This document shows, piece by piece, positions 11,201 to 21,858 of a DNA stretch of 28,958 nucleotides. The stretch's first letter is position 1, and the number at the start of each line of letters is the position of its first letter. Both the position numbers and the translations under genes were made by a program. The notes beneath the pieces are model-generated. The model was not told the DNA's origin. It worked only from the letters and a program-made list of their open reading frames with translations, and made no database searches. Source of the stretch: Atkinsonella hypoxylon (Eukaryota > Ascomycota > Sordariomycetes > Hypocreales > Clavicipitaceae); assembly GCA_000729835.1 (NCBI GenBank), contig JFHB01000290.1, positions 1-28,958 on the forward strand, read 5' to 3'.

Positions 11201-13479
11201 GCAGTAGGATTTATACTACTAGAATTATTATTAGAGCTAGCTTCCTGTTGCTCCCTATCTTGCTAGATCTCTTAAGAACTATAGGCCTTGTTTAAGGGAT
11301 CTAGACGGCTATTTCCTCTAATATCTAGTAACTTAGGATTTAGACCTTCTAAATCCCTGTTATTAGAAGGAATCTAACTAGGAGCCTATTTAGGAACTAG
11401 GGCTAATAGCTCTATAGCATCGTTATTAGTATTATCTTCTTTAAAATTAGATAATTCCTCGATTTAGCTATATTCCTCTAGATTAAAACTAGGCTGTTAA
11501 GGGATTTAAACCTCTAAAGGATAACTAGCATTATAACTGCTATTATAACTATTGCTAGTAAATCCTATATAAGAGAGATTTGCGTGGTTTTTACACACTC
11601 TAGGGGTCTCTTGCCCCTTAAGCTGTAAGAAGAAACTATGCTTTTTAGGATTTAGAAGCCTACAGCAGCTTCTATTAGCTAGAAATAGCTAATTTCTAAG
11701 GAGAGTGCCCCCTATTAAATAGTGCTTTAGACCACTAATTAGGTTGGTATCTAAACCTAGGCAATACAGAGCATCCTTTAGAGCTAAAGGCCTGTATTTA
11801 GCTGGATTTATACTAACTAGTACCTAGAATACAGCAGTTCTCTGTCCTTTAGGATAAATAGAACCTCCTCTAGTAGCAATAGGCGCAGTTTTACCCTTTT
11901 TTATAGGCTTAAAAGTCCTAAAAAATGCCTTATTGTTAACTATATAACAGGTAGAACCTGTATTATATAGTAAGGAGTTTTTAATTATTCTATTAGAATA
12001 GTTAAAAGAAGGGGTATTATTACTAGTAGTACTAGTATCACTAGTAGTGGATTCTGTATCTAAATCGTAAGAATTATTACTACTAGAACTGCTAGATTCA
12101 CTATTGGAATCTATAGTATCCTGGTTGCTAGTAGATAGGTTATAACAACCTATAGTAAAAGCAGCTTCTCCATCCTTATTCCTAGAGTTTTTGTTATTTC
12201 TTCTTCAGCCCTTCTACTTCTTCTTATTCTTAGAGGCTTTATCTGTATCTTTAGAGGCATTAGAATTATTAGAATTAGAATCGTTAGAATTCTTCTTCTG
12301 ATTAGGAGGATTCTTTCCTTAATTAGCCTTATTATTATTAGAACCATTAGAAGCCTTATAACTAAGAGCTTTAGATATAGAGGAGCTTTTATCTCTTTAT
12401 TCTTCTAATAAATTAGCTATAAGGAACTGTAAATTCAGCATTTTTACAGATAGACCTTGTGCTCTAGCAGCTCTAATAGAATATTGCTGCCTTTCAGCCC
12501 AGCTAGGGAAGGTCTTCTTTAAAGCATCAATATAATGATTTACCTAGTCGATAGGATTAATAGCTACACTATAGAGCTGTAATCTAGCTAGTAAATTATT
12601 AAATTCAGCATTAAAGGCCTCTAAAGATCCCTTATAGTTCGAAAACAATAAGTTGTAATAACTAGCATATAGCGTACTACGTTGTATTTTAGCACTCTGC
12701 GAATACTGCCTAACTAGAACGTTATAGGCATCTACAGGGGACTTATGCTAGCTTATAGCAGCTTAAGGTCTAGATTAGCAACTATCTCTTATAATTATAA
12801 GGATAATAGCTTGCTCTAAATCTACTAATGTACTAGCTATACTAGGATTATTAATAAATTAAGGGAATCCTAGGGCCCTAAATTAAATAGTTAAAGCTTG
12901 CTTCTACTGTTTAAAATTTTTAGGGCCTTTTAGCTTAGCAGCCTCTAGAATTAAGTGGACCTTCTTATTTAGCTCTTTTATAGTGCCTTCATTAAAAGCA
13001 GGCAGAAAAGTAGCACTATTAGAACTAGAAGGTTCAGGGGCTTTAAAAGAGACTTTAGAAGCTCTTTTAGAAGTAATAGGATCTACTACCTTAGAGGGAG
13101 ACTCTATAGAGAGATTACCTATAGATGTAATTATAGTATCTAATTTACTTAGTAAATTAGCTATATTACCTTCATTTTAGCTTTATTTTGCTTCACTATG
13201 CCTAATAAATCTATTTAGGGTCTCTTGTTGCTTATCCATTTAAGCTTTTAGATTAGCTTGAACATTATAGACTTACACTACTCTTTTAGAAGCTAATCTA
13301 GCTTCTTTTAGAGCCTTCTTAGCTGTATAATCTTCTTTATTAGAAGAGGAATCTACTAGCTAAGGGGGGGATCTAGCTGGACTAGGAAAGCTAGTAGCAG
13401 CAGCTGTAGCTAGTGTACTAGAACTACTACCCCGTTTAGGGCTTGTGCTCTTTCCCTTGCCTGTTCCTTTTAGTGCCAT
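8260..13479 (-). pseudogene. RIP-inactivated Copia gag-pol polyprotein
   Basis: The ATG at 13479-13477 opens MALKGTGKGKSTSPK. The same frame runs 1740 codons to TAG at 8262-8260 without a net frameshift, broken by roughly three dozen in-frame TAA/TAG/TGA codons. In order: gag with a Ser/Asn/Lys-rich end (to about 12150); protease NTGS at 11964-11953, Asn replacing the catalytic Asp; the HVRLGHIG pre-integrase motif at 11157-11134 and a CLAY zinc half-finger near 11047; an integrase core with LYFNSSTEIN near 10770 and an IERAIR helix near 10680. Then come an Asp/Pro/Glu-rich linker free of stops (10407-9862); RT with KARLVAKGF near 9700 and YVDN at 9267-9256 in place of YVDD; and RNase H (about 8870-8290) with STLEAES and a final KHQQFIKLLEL. 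Gag and pol share a frame, as in many Copia elements. The mutated YVDN and NTGS boxes show it is dead. Confidence 0.93.
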
Positions 13480-14001
13480 TTTAAGGGTTTAAAAAGTAGC
13501 TAATTTAACGCTCTTTTATAGCTAATTATAGCCAAATTACAGTGGAAATAGTAGTAAATAACAGTAATAACTTCTACTAGATATCAATAGATTGCTCTAT
13601 TATAGGCCTAGAAGTGCCCTATATCTTTAGAAATTATACTGAGATTTTTCTCTAATTTCTTTCGTAACAGGTATAACGGGCTCTAAGGCTGCGTTGTATT
13701 GCGATCTGTATGCGCATACAATTTATATAGCAGACCAGATTGACAAGCAGTCGCAAGGGGCACAAAACACAGTTCTAGCTATTTTTAGCCAAAAAATTCA
13801 GGAGATTCTTCTCCAATTAGGTTCCAACAAATTAGTGGAGACCTAAGCACAGCTAATTTAGGGATATCTAGCTAATTCCTACTTTAAAATCCTAACTAGT
13901 GGGATTACTACACAAATTGATTCTACAACCGAAAACACAGGAATATCTGCAACAAGAGCTATTAGGCGTGCACTATAAATTGTAGTATAGCTACTAACAG
14001 A

Positions 14002-14016
14002 GGTGCATAGAGTGCA
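14002..14016. repeat. 15-bp direct repeat in the Copia leader, copy 1
   Basis: GGTGCATAGAGTGCA, identical to 14215-14229. The core GTGCA occurs at least seven times in the leader. Confidence 0.85.
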
Positions 14017-14214
14017 CAATATACAAGATAACAGCACAACAACAAGCGATGTAGTACAGCACTAAGCTTATTTCTTAATGGAAATAATTAATTAGGCAGT
14101 GCCTAATAAAACGATTTACAGTGCGAATGTAATGTGTACAGATGTATATATTTTGATGTTGCACAACAATAGAACCTAGCTATTAAGAATAGCTTTAAAA
14201 GTGTATATATATAG

Positions 14215-14229
14215 GGTGCATAGAGTGCA
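14215..14229. repeat. 15-bp direct repeat in the Copia leader, copy 2
   Basis: GGTGCATAGAGTGCA, 213 bp from the first copy. It is too widely spaced to be a tandem array. Confidence 0.85.
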
Positions 14230-14427
14230 GGAGGCATAGGGTAGGCAGAATAAAAACACTAGTATAGTGGCTAGCGATGTATGTGCAGCAGGTATTAATA
14301 GCTTCCAGTAAGCTACTAATTTTTAGCAGCAATAGCTGCTAGCGTAGGTCTCAATATAGCTTCTAGTGCATAATACAGTACACAATAGTAGATTTCAGCG
14401 GGCTAACAGCTTGCAGATAGGTCTTCC

Positions 14428-14439
14428 GGGCTTATAACC
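14428..14439 (-). promoter_or_regulatory. Primer-binding site, initiator tRNA(Met) anticodon arm
   Basis: Directly inside the 5' LTR the - strand reads GGTTATAAGCCC. Its complement GGGCTTATAACC differs from the conserved initiator tRNA(Met) anticodon-arm segment GGGCTCATAACC (anticodon CAT) by a single CA-to-TA change, which is the RIP signature. Drosophila copia primes with a tRNA(iMet) fragment ending in the anticodon arm rather than with the tRNA 3' end, and this site fits that mode. Position and sequence are seen; the primer is inferred. Confidence 0.8.
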
Positions 14440-15131
14440 TATTGAAAATAATAGGGATTACAGAACTAGATAGAAGAGGGTAGTGGTCTCTTATATTTAG
14501 CACCTGTAATTGCTCCTAGCAATTATCACGTAGTGGAAGCAGCAGCGGCCTAAATCAAGCTGTAGTGTATAGTATAGATTACGTAGAGGCAATAGATAAC
14601 TGTAATAGTGGTATCTTTATATTAAGAGCGCTGTAACGAACTTAGTAAGGGTAGAATCTTAAATCTTTCCAGTCCCTTATAAACCTACTAACTATATTAG
14701 CAGGCTGTAGTTACTAGAAGGGGCTTATAGGCTACTTTATAATTTCCGTAAAAAGATTTACTATATAAAAACAAAAAAATTAACTTACGGCTATATAAAC
14801 GAGACGCCTACGTGCATAATTTAACAAATTCTACTAATAATAAGCAACCCTTATAAGCAACCCTATCTAACAATTATACTATTAAATAGCCCTAATTCTT
14901 AGCTTTTAAATAGTATACTTCTTGAATTTCTACTATTGCTAGTTGTAGAGAAAATCGCAGTTAAAGTTGACTATAGGTTAGGCAACTTTGCCTTAGTTAA
15001 ATCTAGATGTTTACATCTAGTAACAACGATATCTCTACCAAAAATCAACGTAACAAGACCTAATGAGGGTCACGTGATAGAGCAACTAGTAGGCATAAAA
15101 ATAGGCTATACAGGGTAGCTTATTTTTAACA
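14440..15131 (-). repeat. 5' LTR of the Copia element
   Basis: 692 bp, the same length as 7307-7998. RIP-type changes sit mainly in its left, inward-facing part, while the right, outward-facing part is nearly clean, opposite to the other LTR. The short open frame near its right end is chance, because no element protein is encoded there. Confidence 0.95.
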
Positions 15132-15136
15132 TTACT
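15132..15136. repeat. Target-site duplication TTACT, right copy
   Basis: Matches 7302-7306 exactly and directly follows the LTR terminus TTTTTAACA. Confidence 0.9.
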
Positions 15137-16125
15137 AGCTTTCTCTTCTTTAATAACTACTAGACTTATTTTATCTTTAATCGCTTAAAGAGATACTATT
15201 ATTACTTTAATATAGAACCTAAAGGCAGAATTAAAAGGTTTAAAGCTGCAGTCTATAGTTAAGTATAAACTTTACAGCTCCTTTAGTATCTATACCTATT
15301 CTAGGCAATTTTAGTACTATATTATAAGCAGAAGAGCAACTAGGAATGCGGATATACCTATTTGTCCTTCTTAATACAAACGCTTTATTGTTTAGTTAGG
15401 CATCTTCTAATTAATCTTATTAGCAACAGCTTGTACAATATACCTTACACTTAATACAGCAACTATAGGATTACCTAAACGTTAGGGAATAAATTTAAAC
15501 TGCGTCTTTACAACTAGGTTATAACTAATAACTCTATTAATTAGTCTTACAACTACTGTAAAGGTACTAATAGGGTTATAATAGTTCTACGCGCAATAGC
15601 AGTAAATAAGCTTAGTTTTATAAATAGGTATATAGTTATTAAAAAAGCTAAGACTATAGGCTTTAACCTTAGCTACCTCTAGGAAGATACTATAAAGCGT
15701 TTTGTCTTAAGATATTACTTATAGACAACTAGTAGTAGAATTTCTATTCTAAAGGAGCTTAATGCCTAGAAGTTTACCTTAAGCAATTATAATTAAGTAA
15801 TTAAATAGTTAATAGAGGTTAACAGATAAATACTTATATAACTTTAGGAGAATTAGTTTGTTGCTGCTGTCTAGTTTAATAGCAATCCTATTATCAATAA
15901 TAGAACTATTAAAGCAGCAATAACAGTAAGGGAATAGCGTTTATATCTTCTAATGCAGACAAGTAAGCCTAGCTAGGCTCTTGTGTATTGCAAGCTACTT
16001 CCTTTTGCACAAAAGAAGTCTTTAATTATAACGTTTAAGGTGCTACTACAGCCTATAACTAATTTATAAAGCCCTTTGTTGTTACTACTGCTAGACAATT
16101 TAGAGGTCCCTGCTAGAATTTCTAG
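15137..16125. other. Unresolved, moderately RIPped sequence
   Basis: This tract was joined to 7306 before the Copia insertion. One + frame, from about 15540 to 16100, reads protein-like stretches broken only by TAA/TAG, such as NRYIVIKKAKTIGFN and RYYL-stop-TTSSRIS. I recognise no domain, and a competing frame is nearly as open. It may be an old element or decayed host sequence. CpA is more frequent than in the Gypsy elements. Confidence 0.35.
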
Positions 16126-16130
16126 CATAC
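16126..16130. repeat. Target-site duplication CATAC, left copy
   Basis: Directly precedes the LTR start TGTTATGGACT. An identical 5-mer is at 16454-16458. Confidence 0.9.
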
Positions 16131-16453
16131 TGTTATGGACTCGAGCCTTAGGCTCGGGTCTTTCAGTAGAGGGAGGACAGCAGGAGAGGGACAGAGATCT
16201 ATGTAGGTAAAGGGAGGGGAGCGAGCTGCATTCGTCTAGGGGTTAGCTAGACTTCGCTAGGCCCTAGAGAGAGGACCTTAGCTATAGAGTATATACTAAA
16301 AGGGGCTCCTAAGGGGATAGACCTACCCCTAGATATATAGTACAGGAGTATAGGGAGGCTTCTAGTTCCTTCTCTCTTCCCCCTTTCCTCCCTATGATTA
16401 TAGTTCTCATTATAGACGCTAGTTAGCAGCAGCTCCTAGGCCAGTCCATTACA
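16131..16453. mobile_element. Solo LTR of an unknown element, almost free of RIP
   Basis: 323 bp bounded by an imperfect 11-bp inverted terminal repeat (TGTTATGGACT ... AGTCCATTACA, one mismatch) with TG...CA ends and flanked by CATAC. This is the structure left when two LTRs recombine. No internal region or second copy is present in the window. It is visibly GC-richer than its surroundings, with normal CpA/TpG, so it is either younger than the RIP around it or too short or too unique to be targeted. The family is not assigned, and orientation is unknown. Confidence 0.85.
16138..16160. repeat. Hairpin at the solo LTR edge
   Basis: GACTCGAGCC, a TTA loop and GGCTCGGGTC can pair over 10 bp with one mismatch. 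It lies 7 bp inside the LTR end. A role is not known. Confidence 0.7.
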
Positions 16454-16458
16454 CATAC
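16454..16458. repeat. Target-site duplication CATAC, right copy
   Basis: Identical to 16126-16130 and directly after the LTR end ATTACA. Confidence 0.9.
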
Positions 16459-16901
16459 TGCAAGATCTTACGTAAAGAGATTAAATAGAATCTTACAGTA
16501 AGGACTGGCTTCTGCGACAATTATAGAACTTAAAGTATTAGCTGCTGTCTTTACGTTTTATAGGACTGTTAGCGCAGGAGCAGAAATCTAGGCGAAGGGA
16601 TAAAGAGATTATAAGGACAGCAAAACAAGCACTTAAAGCTAGAGGATACTACGCTATAAAGGATTAAATAGAAGCGTTAGCTTAAAGATGTATTGCTAAA
16701 CGACCTATAATAGCCTATAATCCTGTCACTAACACAAACCTTAGTGTTGTGCCGCTAGCTCTCTCCTATTCTAGCGCTTAGCAAGAGATAATTAAGGCAA
16801 ATAAAAGACACTATTTAATTACATCTAGGGCGACTAAATAAAGTGTAAATCGCTAAGAAAGAGTTGCTTATTGTAAAGGAAAGCGCCTAGCTATAAGGAC
16901 G
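16459..16901. other. Unresolved, lightly RIPped sequence
   Basis: A + frame gives KEIIRTAKQALKARGYYAIKD and PIIAYNPVTNTNLSVVPLA before and after stops, and an overlapping frame gives SYVKRLNRILQ. These look like fragments of a real protein, but I cannot name it. The tract continued into 27565 before Gypsy B inserted. Confidence 0.35.
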
Positions 16902-16906
16902 CTATT
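16902..16906. repeat. Target-site duplication CTATT, left copy
   Basis: Directly precedes the 5' LTR of Gypsy B. An identical 5-mer is at 27560-27564. Confidence 0.9.
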
Positions 16907-17149
16907 TGTTACGGGATAATCCTACAGACCCGCAGGTCACTAGTGCACGTAACCGCAATTATGTATAAGTAGTTAGAAGCAACACTTAAGTAGTTAGATT
17001 AAACAATTAACAATTATTCACTAGAACACTATTACTAAATGCTCCTTATAGAAGCTCTTACAACTCCTCTTACGATTTATTATATAACCTATTAAATTTA
17101 ATAACCTATTGTTACTTCTAATAAACCTACGTTAAATTCTACTGTAATA
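16907..17149 (+). repeat. 5' LTR of Gypsy B
   Basis: 243 bp. Up to about LTR position 80 it keeps the unmutated state. From about 89 to the end it carries nearly all the C-to-T and G-to-A changes relative to the 3' LTR. I counted 38 differences in total, all transitions. Confidence 0.95.
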
Positions 17150-17189
17150 AGTAGTAGTAATTGCTTCTAATTATTGCTAACTCTTCTTA

Positions 17190-20100
17190 AGCTTAAAAAG
17201 CTAAAATTGCAATATTTAAGATAGAGTAACTTTAGAAGAAGCTTAGTAGAAGGAATTATATTTCTTTTACTAATAAAGAACTTAAAACTATACATTAATT
17301 CTATAAATTTTACTGCTAAAATCTAGATTTCTAGATTTAAAAAAGAGATCTTATACCTTAAGAGAAAAGAAGCCTACTACTTTATTTTACTTACTATAAA
17401 TTTATTAATAAATAGCTTAAATTATATAACTAACCTAAGCTAGTAGAACTACCTTCTTACTAAAATACTGTTAATGCTTCTATAGTACAGTAGGTATAGA
17501 GATAGGTTAATAGAATTATTAATAAGGCTAAATCTACTAAACTCTTTATAGATTTACTAATAGTAATGCTAAAAGGAAAAGCTAAAGCTAGATTATCTAG
17601 ATTTAATAGCTTAGGAAACACTATTTATAAAGCTAATACTAGTTCTACCTAGAATATTAAAGGAAAGTAAGTATAAAGATCTAGATTTATACTACTTACT
17701 AAGAACCTAGATCTATTAAATATACCTTAAACTACTAGAAAGAACTTACTAATTAAAGAACTAGCTAAAATCTTACTACTTTTATAGGCTTACTAAAGGT
17801 TTTATACTCTTAAGCTAAAGTATAAAGTAAAGAAAGCAGTAAATCTACTTAGAAAAGAGAACCTCTTACTAAAATAGCTTATAGGTTTTTCTATAGAAAT
17901 TAATAGGTAAATTAGTAGAATTAAAGAAGAATTAATTAATAAAATTAGTAGATTATAGAGAGAATTAAACAATAAAATTGCTGCTTTTTAGGTAAAGTAA
18001 TAATACTTAGCCTAGAAAATAAAAACTATACCTAAGCCTTAAGATAAATATAATAAATAATACTATACCTAATAAGGCTTTTAGCTTAAGAATTATAAAT
18101 AAAGGGCTTTTAATTCTTACTTACCTCTAAAAGATAACTAAAACTAAAAGTAAAGTTAAAAGTAACCTTTAAGTAAAGGAAACTATATAATATAAAAATA
18201 CTTTAAATACTTTAGTACTTTTCTAAAAGAATAGAAGCTACTATAATTTCTAAAGAATTTATTAGAGTAATACTATAATAGTAAGGCTAAGAAAAGCTAA
18301 GATACTAAAAAAGACTAGAATTAAGTATCTAGTAACTTTAAATATTAGTATATAAATTAATAAGCACTACACTATATTAGAAACAACAATCTCTAGCTAA
18401 ATCTAGTAAATAAAAGGCTAGATCTATATTAGAAACAGAATAACTAAAGTAATATATAGTTTTAAACCCCTAAGGAATAAATAGATTCTATATAGAAAAT
18501 TACTAATATTAGTTACTTTAAACCCTTTAACAATAGAAATATCTATAAGCTAATTTTATATAAAGGAAAGTACACTATTTTCTATAATATAGAGCTATAG
18601 ATTTAAGCTATTAAAGACTACTATAGCTGTAGTATAATTAACACTTAGGAAGCTATTTATATTAAGCTTTAAACTCTCTTTAAAGGAAATACATTAATAT
18701 AGTATAGATAGTATCTAGATTACTATAAAAAAATAGCTATTTTTAGCAGTTTAAACTCTATTTATACTACTATCTATAAAGAATTTAGTATATAGATCTA
18801 GGATATAATAATATAGCTAAATTTAGCTAAGTTTATAGAGTAAAATATAATTAAAGAAAAATTATTTAGGGAATTTACCTCTAGAGTATTCTAATATACC
18901 TATATAAATAGTAAAACTATTAATCTTTAGCTTCTTTTAAAACTTTATTATAAGCTATACTTAAGATTATAATAGCTATACCTAATTTTAATAGTAAAAG
19001 ACCTAAGATCTATATATATTACTATAGTAGATAATAAGGTTAAGAATCTATAAAAATGCCTTAAGGATTTAAGAAAACAATAAAAATTAGAAAACTATAA
19101 AGAAAGTACTAATACTTACTATATTTAAAGTAAATTTAATAGTAAGAACTTTAAAAATAATAAAGTAGCTTAAAGTAACTAAGTAAACTAGAATAAAAGT
19201 AATAGTTAATTTTAGTTTTAATCTCTATTCTATAAAAATTACTAGAATAATTATCCTTAGTACCTACTATAAAACTAAAGAAATTAGCTACTAAAAGAGC
19301 AGTAGCTTTAGCCTTAGTAGAATTAGGATTTAGGGGCTAGCTAGAATTATTAGCTAGAGCTATAGTATCTTTAGTAGCTTTAACGTTTTTAATAATAAAG
19401 CTTACTGTAGAATAACAAGAAATATACCTATATAATAACGTTTAAAGATAAATTTAACTAAAAAGACTATAAAAAGTACCTTAAAAGTTATAAATACTAG
19501 CTAATAGAAGAAGAAGAAACAGTTAATACTAAGGAACTACTAACTAGCCTAAAATCTAACTTTATTAAAATCTATTTTACTAAAAGTAAAGAAAAATAAA
19601 AGAAAAAGGTTTAAATAGAGGTAAACTAAAAGGATTTATAAGAAATCTAGATAAAGTAAGTAGTTAAAGTAGTTATAAAGCTATAGCTTATTAAATCTAG
19701 TATTTTAAAGTTAAATTCCTTCCTAAAGATTTCTATTTAATTCTATAATAAAGAACTATTATATTAGATCTACCTAAATACTAAAACCTCTTTAGTATTA
19801 GTTAATAAAGTATAGTTAACTTAGTTTAGTTAAAATATAAAATAGGTAAAAATAGAGCTAAAACTAGTTACTAAAGTGCAATTGTCCTTCTATATCTCTA
19901 AGACAGCTACATTTAACTTCTATATCTTTAAATCTATATATAGTGTGCCTATAACTAGCTATTTTATAGTTATAGCTAATGTAATAAGTAACTTAGAGCT
20001 AAAGCTTCTTCTAGGTTTAACCTTCCTCTATAATTATAGTATTAAAATCGATTTTATTTACTTTAGAGCTACTATTAAGTCTATTTATAATATAGTTATA

Positions 20101-21154
20101 GAAATAGGTATCTTTTAGCTAATTTTAAAGATTCTATATTAGAATATAACAGCAGTATAAGCTGTAATAATTCCGCTAAAATTGTAGAAGTATATTCTAG
20201 TTAAATAGAAGGAGGTACTAGCTAATAAGAAGGCTACTGCCTACTATATATACTTAAAATCCAACCTTATTCTAGATATATTGCTTAGTATAACTAACTA
20301 GAAATAAATAGTAGCCTATAACTATTTAGATAAATTTATTATAATCTAGAAAAATTAAAAGGTTGCTTATCTCTAGTATAATAAAGAGCTTAAGGCTAAC
20401 TATATAATTATAAACCTATTTAATTTATATATATATTTTTCTAAGGATATTGCACCTAATAATAGTCTATTACCTGCAGAAGATTATAAGTTATAGGAAG
20501 AAGGTAATAGTAGTAGGTTTAACCCTAAGAAAGTTAATAATAGTATCTCTATATATAGAATCTTTTATCCTAAGGATATACTATATATCTACAATAAATA
20601 TAAGGTTAAGGTAGAAAACTTAAACTTAAATATTGCAACTAAGCTTATTAACTTAATAGATAAATACAATATTTATTATAATAGAGGTATTATTCCTATA
20701 CCTAAAGACTAGTATATAAGAGTAGATCTAGTAAATAAATAGCAGAAGTAGCTAAAACCCGTTTAAATTTACCTACTAGAAGCTAAAGATAAAGCTAAAC
20801 TAGATAAGGTTTACAATAAGCTGCATTTAAGTAGAAAGATGTTGTATTTAGACAACCTAGCAGCTATAGCCTGCCTAGCCTTTATAGTGTAGATTAAAAC
20901 CCTAATAGAAAGGAAAGAACAAGTTATAGTTAATATAAGGCTACTTAACAGTATAGTAATGCTAGATGTATACCCCCTGCTGGATTAATTAGACATTATA
21001 GCAGATATACGTAGTAAGAAGATGTTTTTGCTCTTTAATGCATTAGGGTTTTTCTACTAGCTTCCTATAAGATAAGAACACCAATCTTATATAGTAGTAA
21101 TATTAAAACAGGGATTAGAAGCATTAAACGTAGCGCTTATAGGCTTTAAGAACG
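17190..21154 (+). pseudogene. RIP-inactivated Gypsy B gag, protease and first part of RT
   Basis: A single frame (codons at 17581, 19876, 20821...) stays open apart from TAA/TAG. The gag part has a predicted coiled coil near 17850-18010 (heptad-like IKEELINKISRL), then a capsid-like region and a Gln/Asn-rich stretch near 19140-19380. A protease-like segment lies near 19780-20120; its only stop-free piece is 19876-20118 (LGLTFLYNYSIKIDF), but I cannot see a clean DTG/DSG box. RT begins with VNIRLLNSIV (20932-20961) and YPLLD (20971-20985) and goes on to ALIGFKN, where the Copia solo LTR cuts it. RIP is heaviest in gag and lighter from about 20250 on. The true start codon cannot be chosen. Confidence 0.85.
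21150..21154. repeat. Target-site duplication GAACG, left copy
   Basis: Repeated at 21854-21858. The two flank the solo LTR inside the RT frame of Gypsy B. Confidence 0.9.
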
Positions 21155-21853
21155 TGTTAAAAATAAGCTACCCTGTATAGCCTATTTTTATGCCTACTAG
21201 TTGCTCTATCACGTGACCCTCATTAGGTCTTGTTACGTTAATTTTTGGTAGAGATATCGCTGTTACTAGATGCAAAACATCTAGAATTAACTAAGGCAAA
21301 GTTGCCTAACCTATAGTTAACTTTAACTGCGATTTTCTCTACAACTAGCAATAGTAGAAATTCAAGAAGTATACCATTTAAAAGCTAAGAATTAGGGCTA
21401 TCTAATGGTATAATTGTTAGATAGAGTTGCTTATAAGGGTTGCTTGTTATTAGTAGAATTTGTTAAATTGTATATATAGGCGTCTTGTTTATATAGCTGT
21501 AAGTCGATTTTTTTGTTTTTATATAGTAAATCTTTTTGCGGAAATTATAAAGTAGCCTACAAGCCTCTTCTAGCGACTACAGCCCGCTAATATAGTTAGA
21601 GGGTCTATAAGGGACTGGAAAGATTTAAGATCCTACTCTTACTAACTTATTTGTTACAGCGCTCTTAATATAAAGATACCACTATTACAGTTATCTATTA
21701 CCTCTACGTGATCTAGTACTATACACTACAGCTTGATTTAGGCCGCTGCTGCTTCCACTACGTGATAATTGCTAGGAGCAATTACAGGTGCTAAATCTAA
21801 GAGACCACTACCCTCTTAGATATCTAGTCCTGTAATCCCTATTATTTTCAATA
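21155..21853 (+). mobile_element. Solo LTR of the Copia element, nested in Gypsy B RT
   Basis: 699 bp, about 90 percent or more alike by eye to the LTRs at 7307 and 14440 but in the opposite window orientation. It starts TGTTAAAAATAAGC and ends TTTTCAATA, with GAACG on both sides. No internal region remains, so an insertion was followed by LTR-LTR recombination. Its own RIP load is light compared with Gypsy B around it. The insertion plus duplicated 5-mer adds 704 bp, which moves the downstream RT into another window frame. Confidence 0.95.
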
Positions 21854-21858
21854 GAACG
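21854..21858. repeat. Target-site duplication GAACG, right copy
   Basis: Identical to 21150-21154. Skipping one copy with the LTR rejoins the RT codons (ending GFKN, then ALAFA). Confidence 0.9.

Larger units (their letters stand above)
13480..14427 (-). other. Long untranslated leader of the Copia element
   Basis: About 950 nt lie between the primer site and the gag ATG. I see no long frame on the - strand. CpA and TpG are common here, so RIP is light. A 15-base direct repeat is present at 14002-14016 and 14215-14229. Leaders of LTR elements hold RNA packaging and dimerisation signals, but I cannot point to one. Confidence 0.6.
7307..15131 (-). mobile_element. Complete Ty1/Copia LTR retrotransposon (inactive)
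   Basis: A 7825-bp element on the - strand, bounded by TTACT duplications. It has two 692-bp direct LTRs, a purine tract next to the 3' LTR, a primer site next to the 5' LTR, a leader of about 950 nt, and one gag-pol frame in Copia order (gag, protease, integrase, RT, RNase H). In its own sense the LTR starts TGTTAAAAATA and ends TTTTCAATA. A CAACA end mutated to CAATA by RIP would restore the usual TG...CA pair, but the solo LTR at 21155 also ends CAATA. RIP is clearly lighter than in the flanking Gypsy elements, and many TGG, TGA and TCA triplets survive. Confidence 0.95.

Noticed and set aside
12150..13180. Open frames at 12150-12347 (-) and 12983-13180 (+)
   Set aside because: Both overlap Copia gag in other frames. 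The first is a repetitive Ile/Leu/Arg string from out-of-frame reading.
14936..15118. A 60-codon frame inside the Copia 5' LTR
   Set aside because: It lies wholly within the LTR. The matching position in the other LTR copy has stops, and no LTR protein is known for such elements.
16459..16901. Possible C-terminal piece of a pogo/Fot1-type transposase
   Set aside because: The basic fragments were suggestive, but no DDE core, inverted terminal repeat or TA duplication was found.
17150..17175. Primer-binding site of Gypsy B just after the 5' LTR
   Set aside because: AGTAGTAGTAATTGC is probably RIP-altered. No tRNA could be matched with confidence, so I did not list it.
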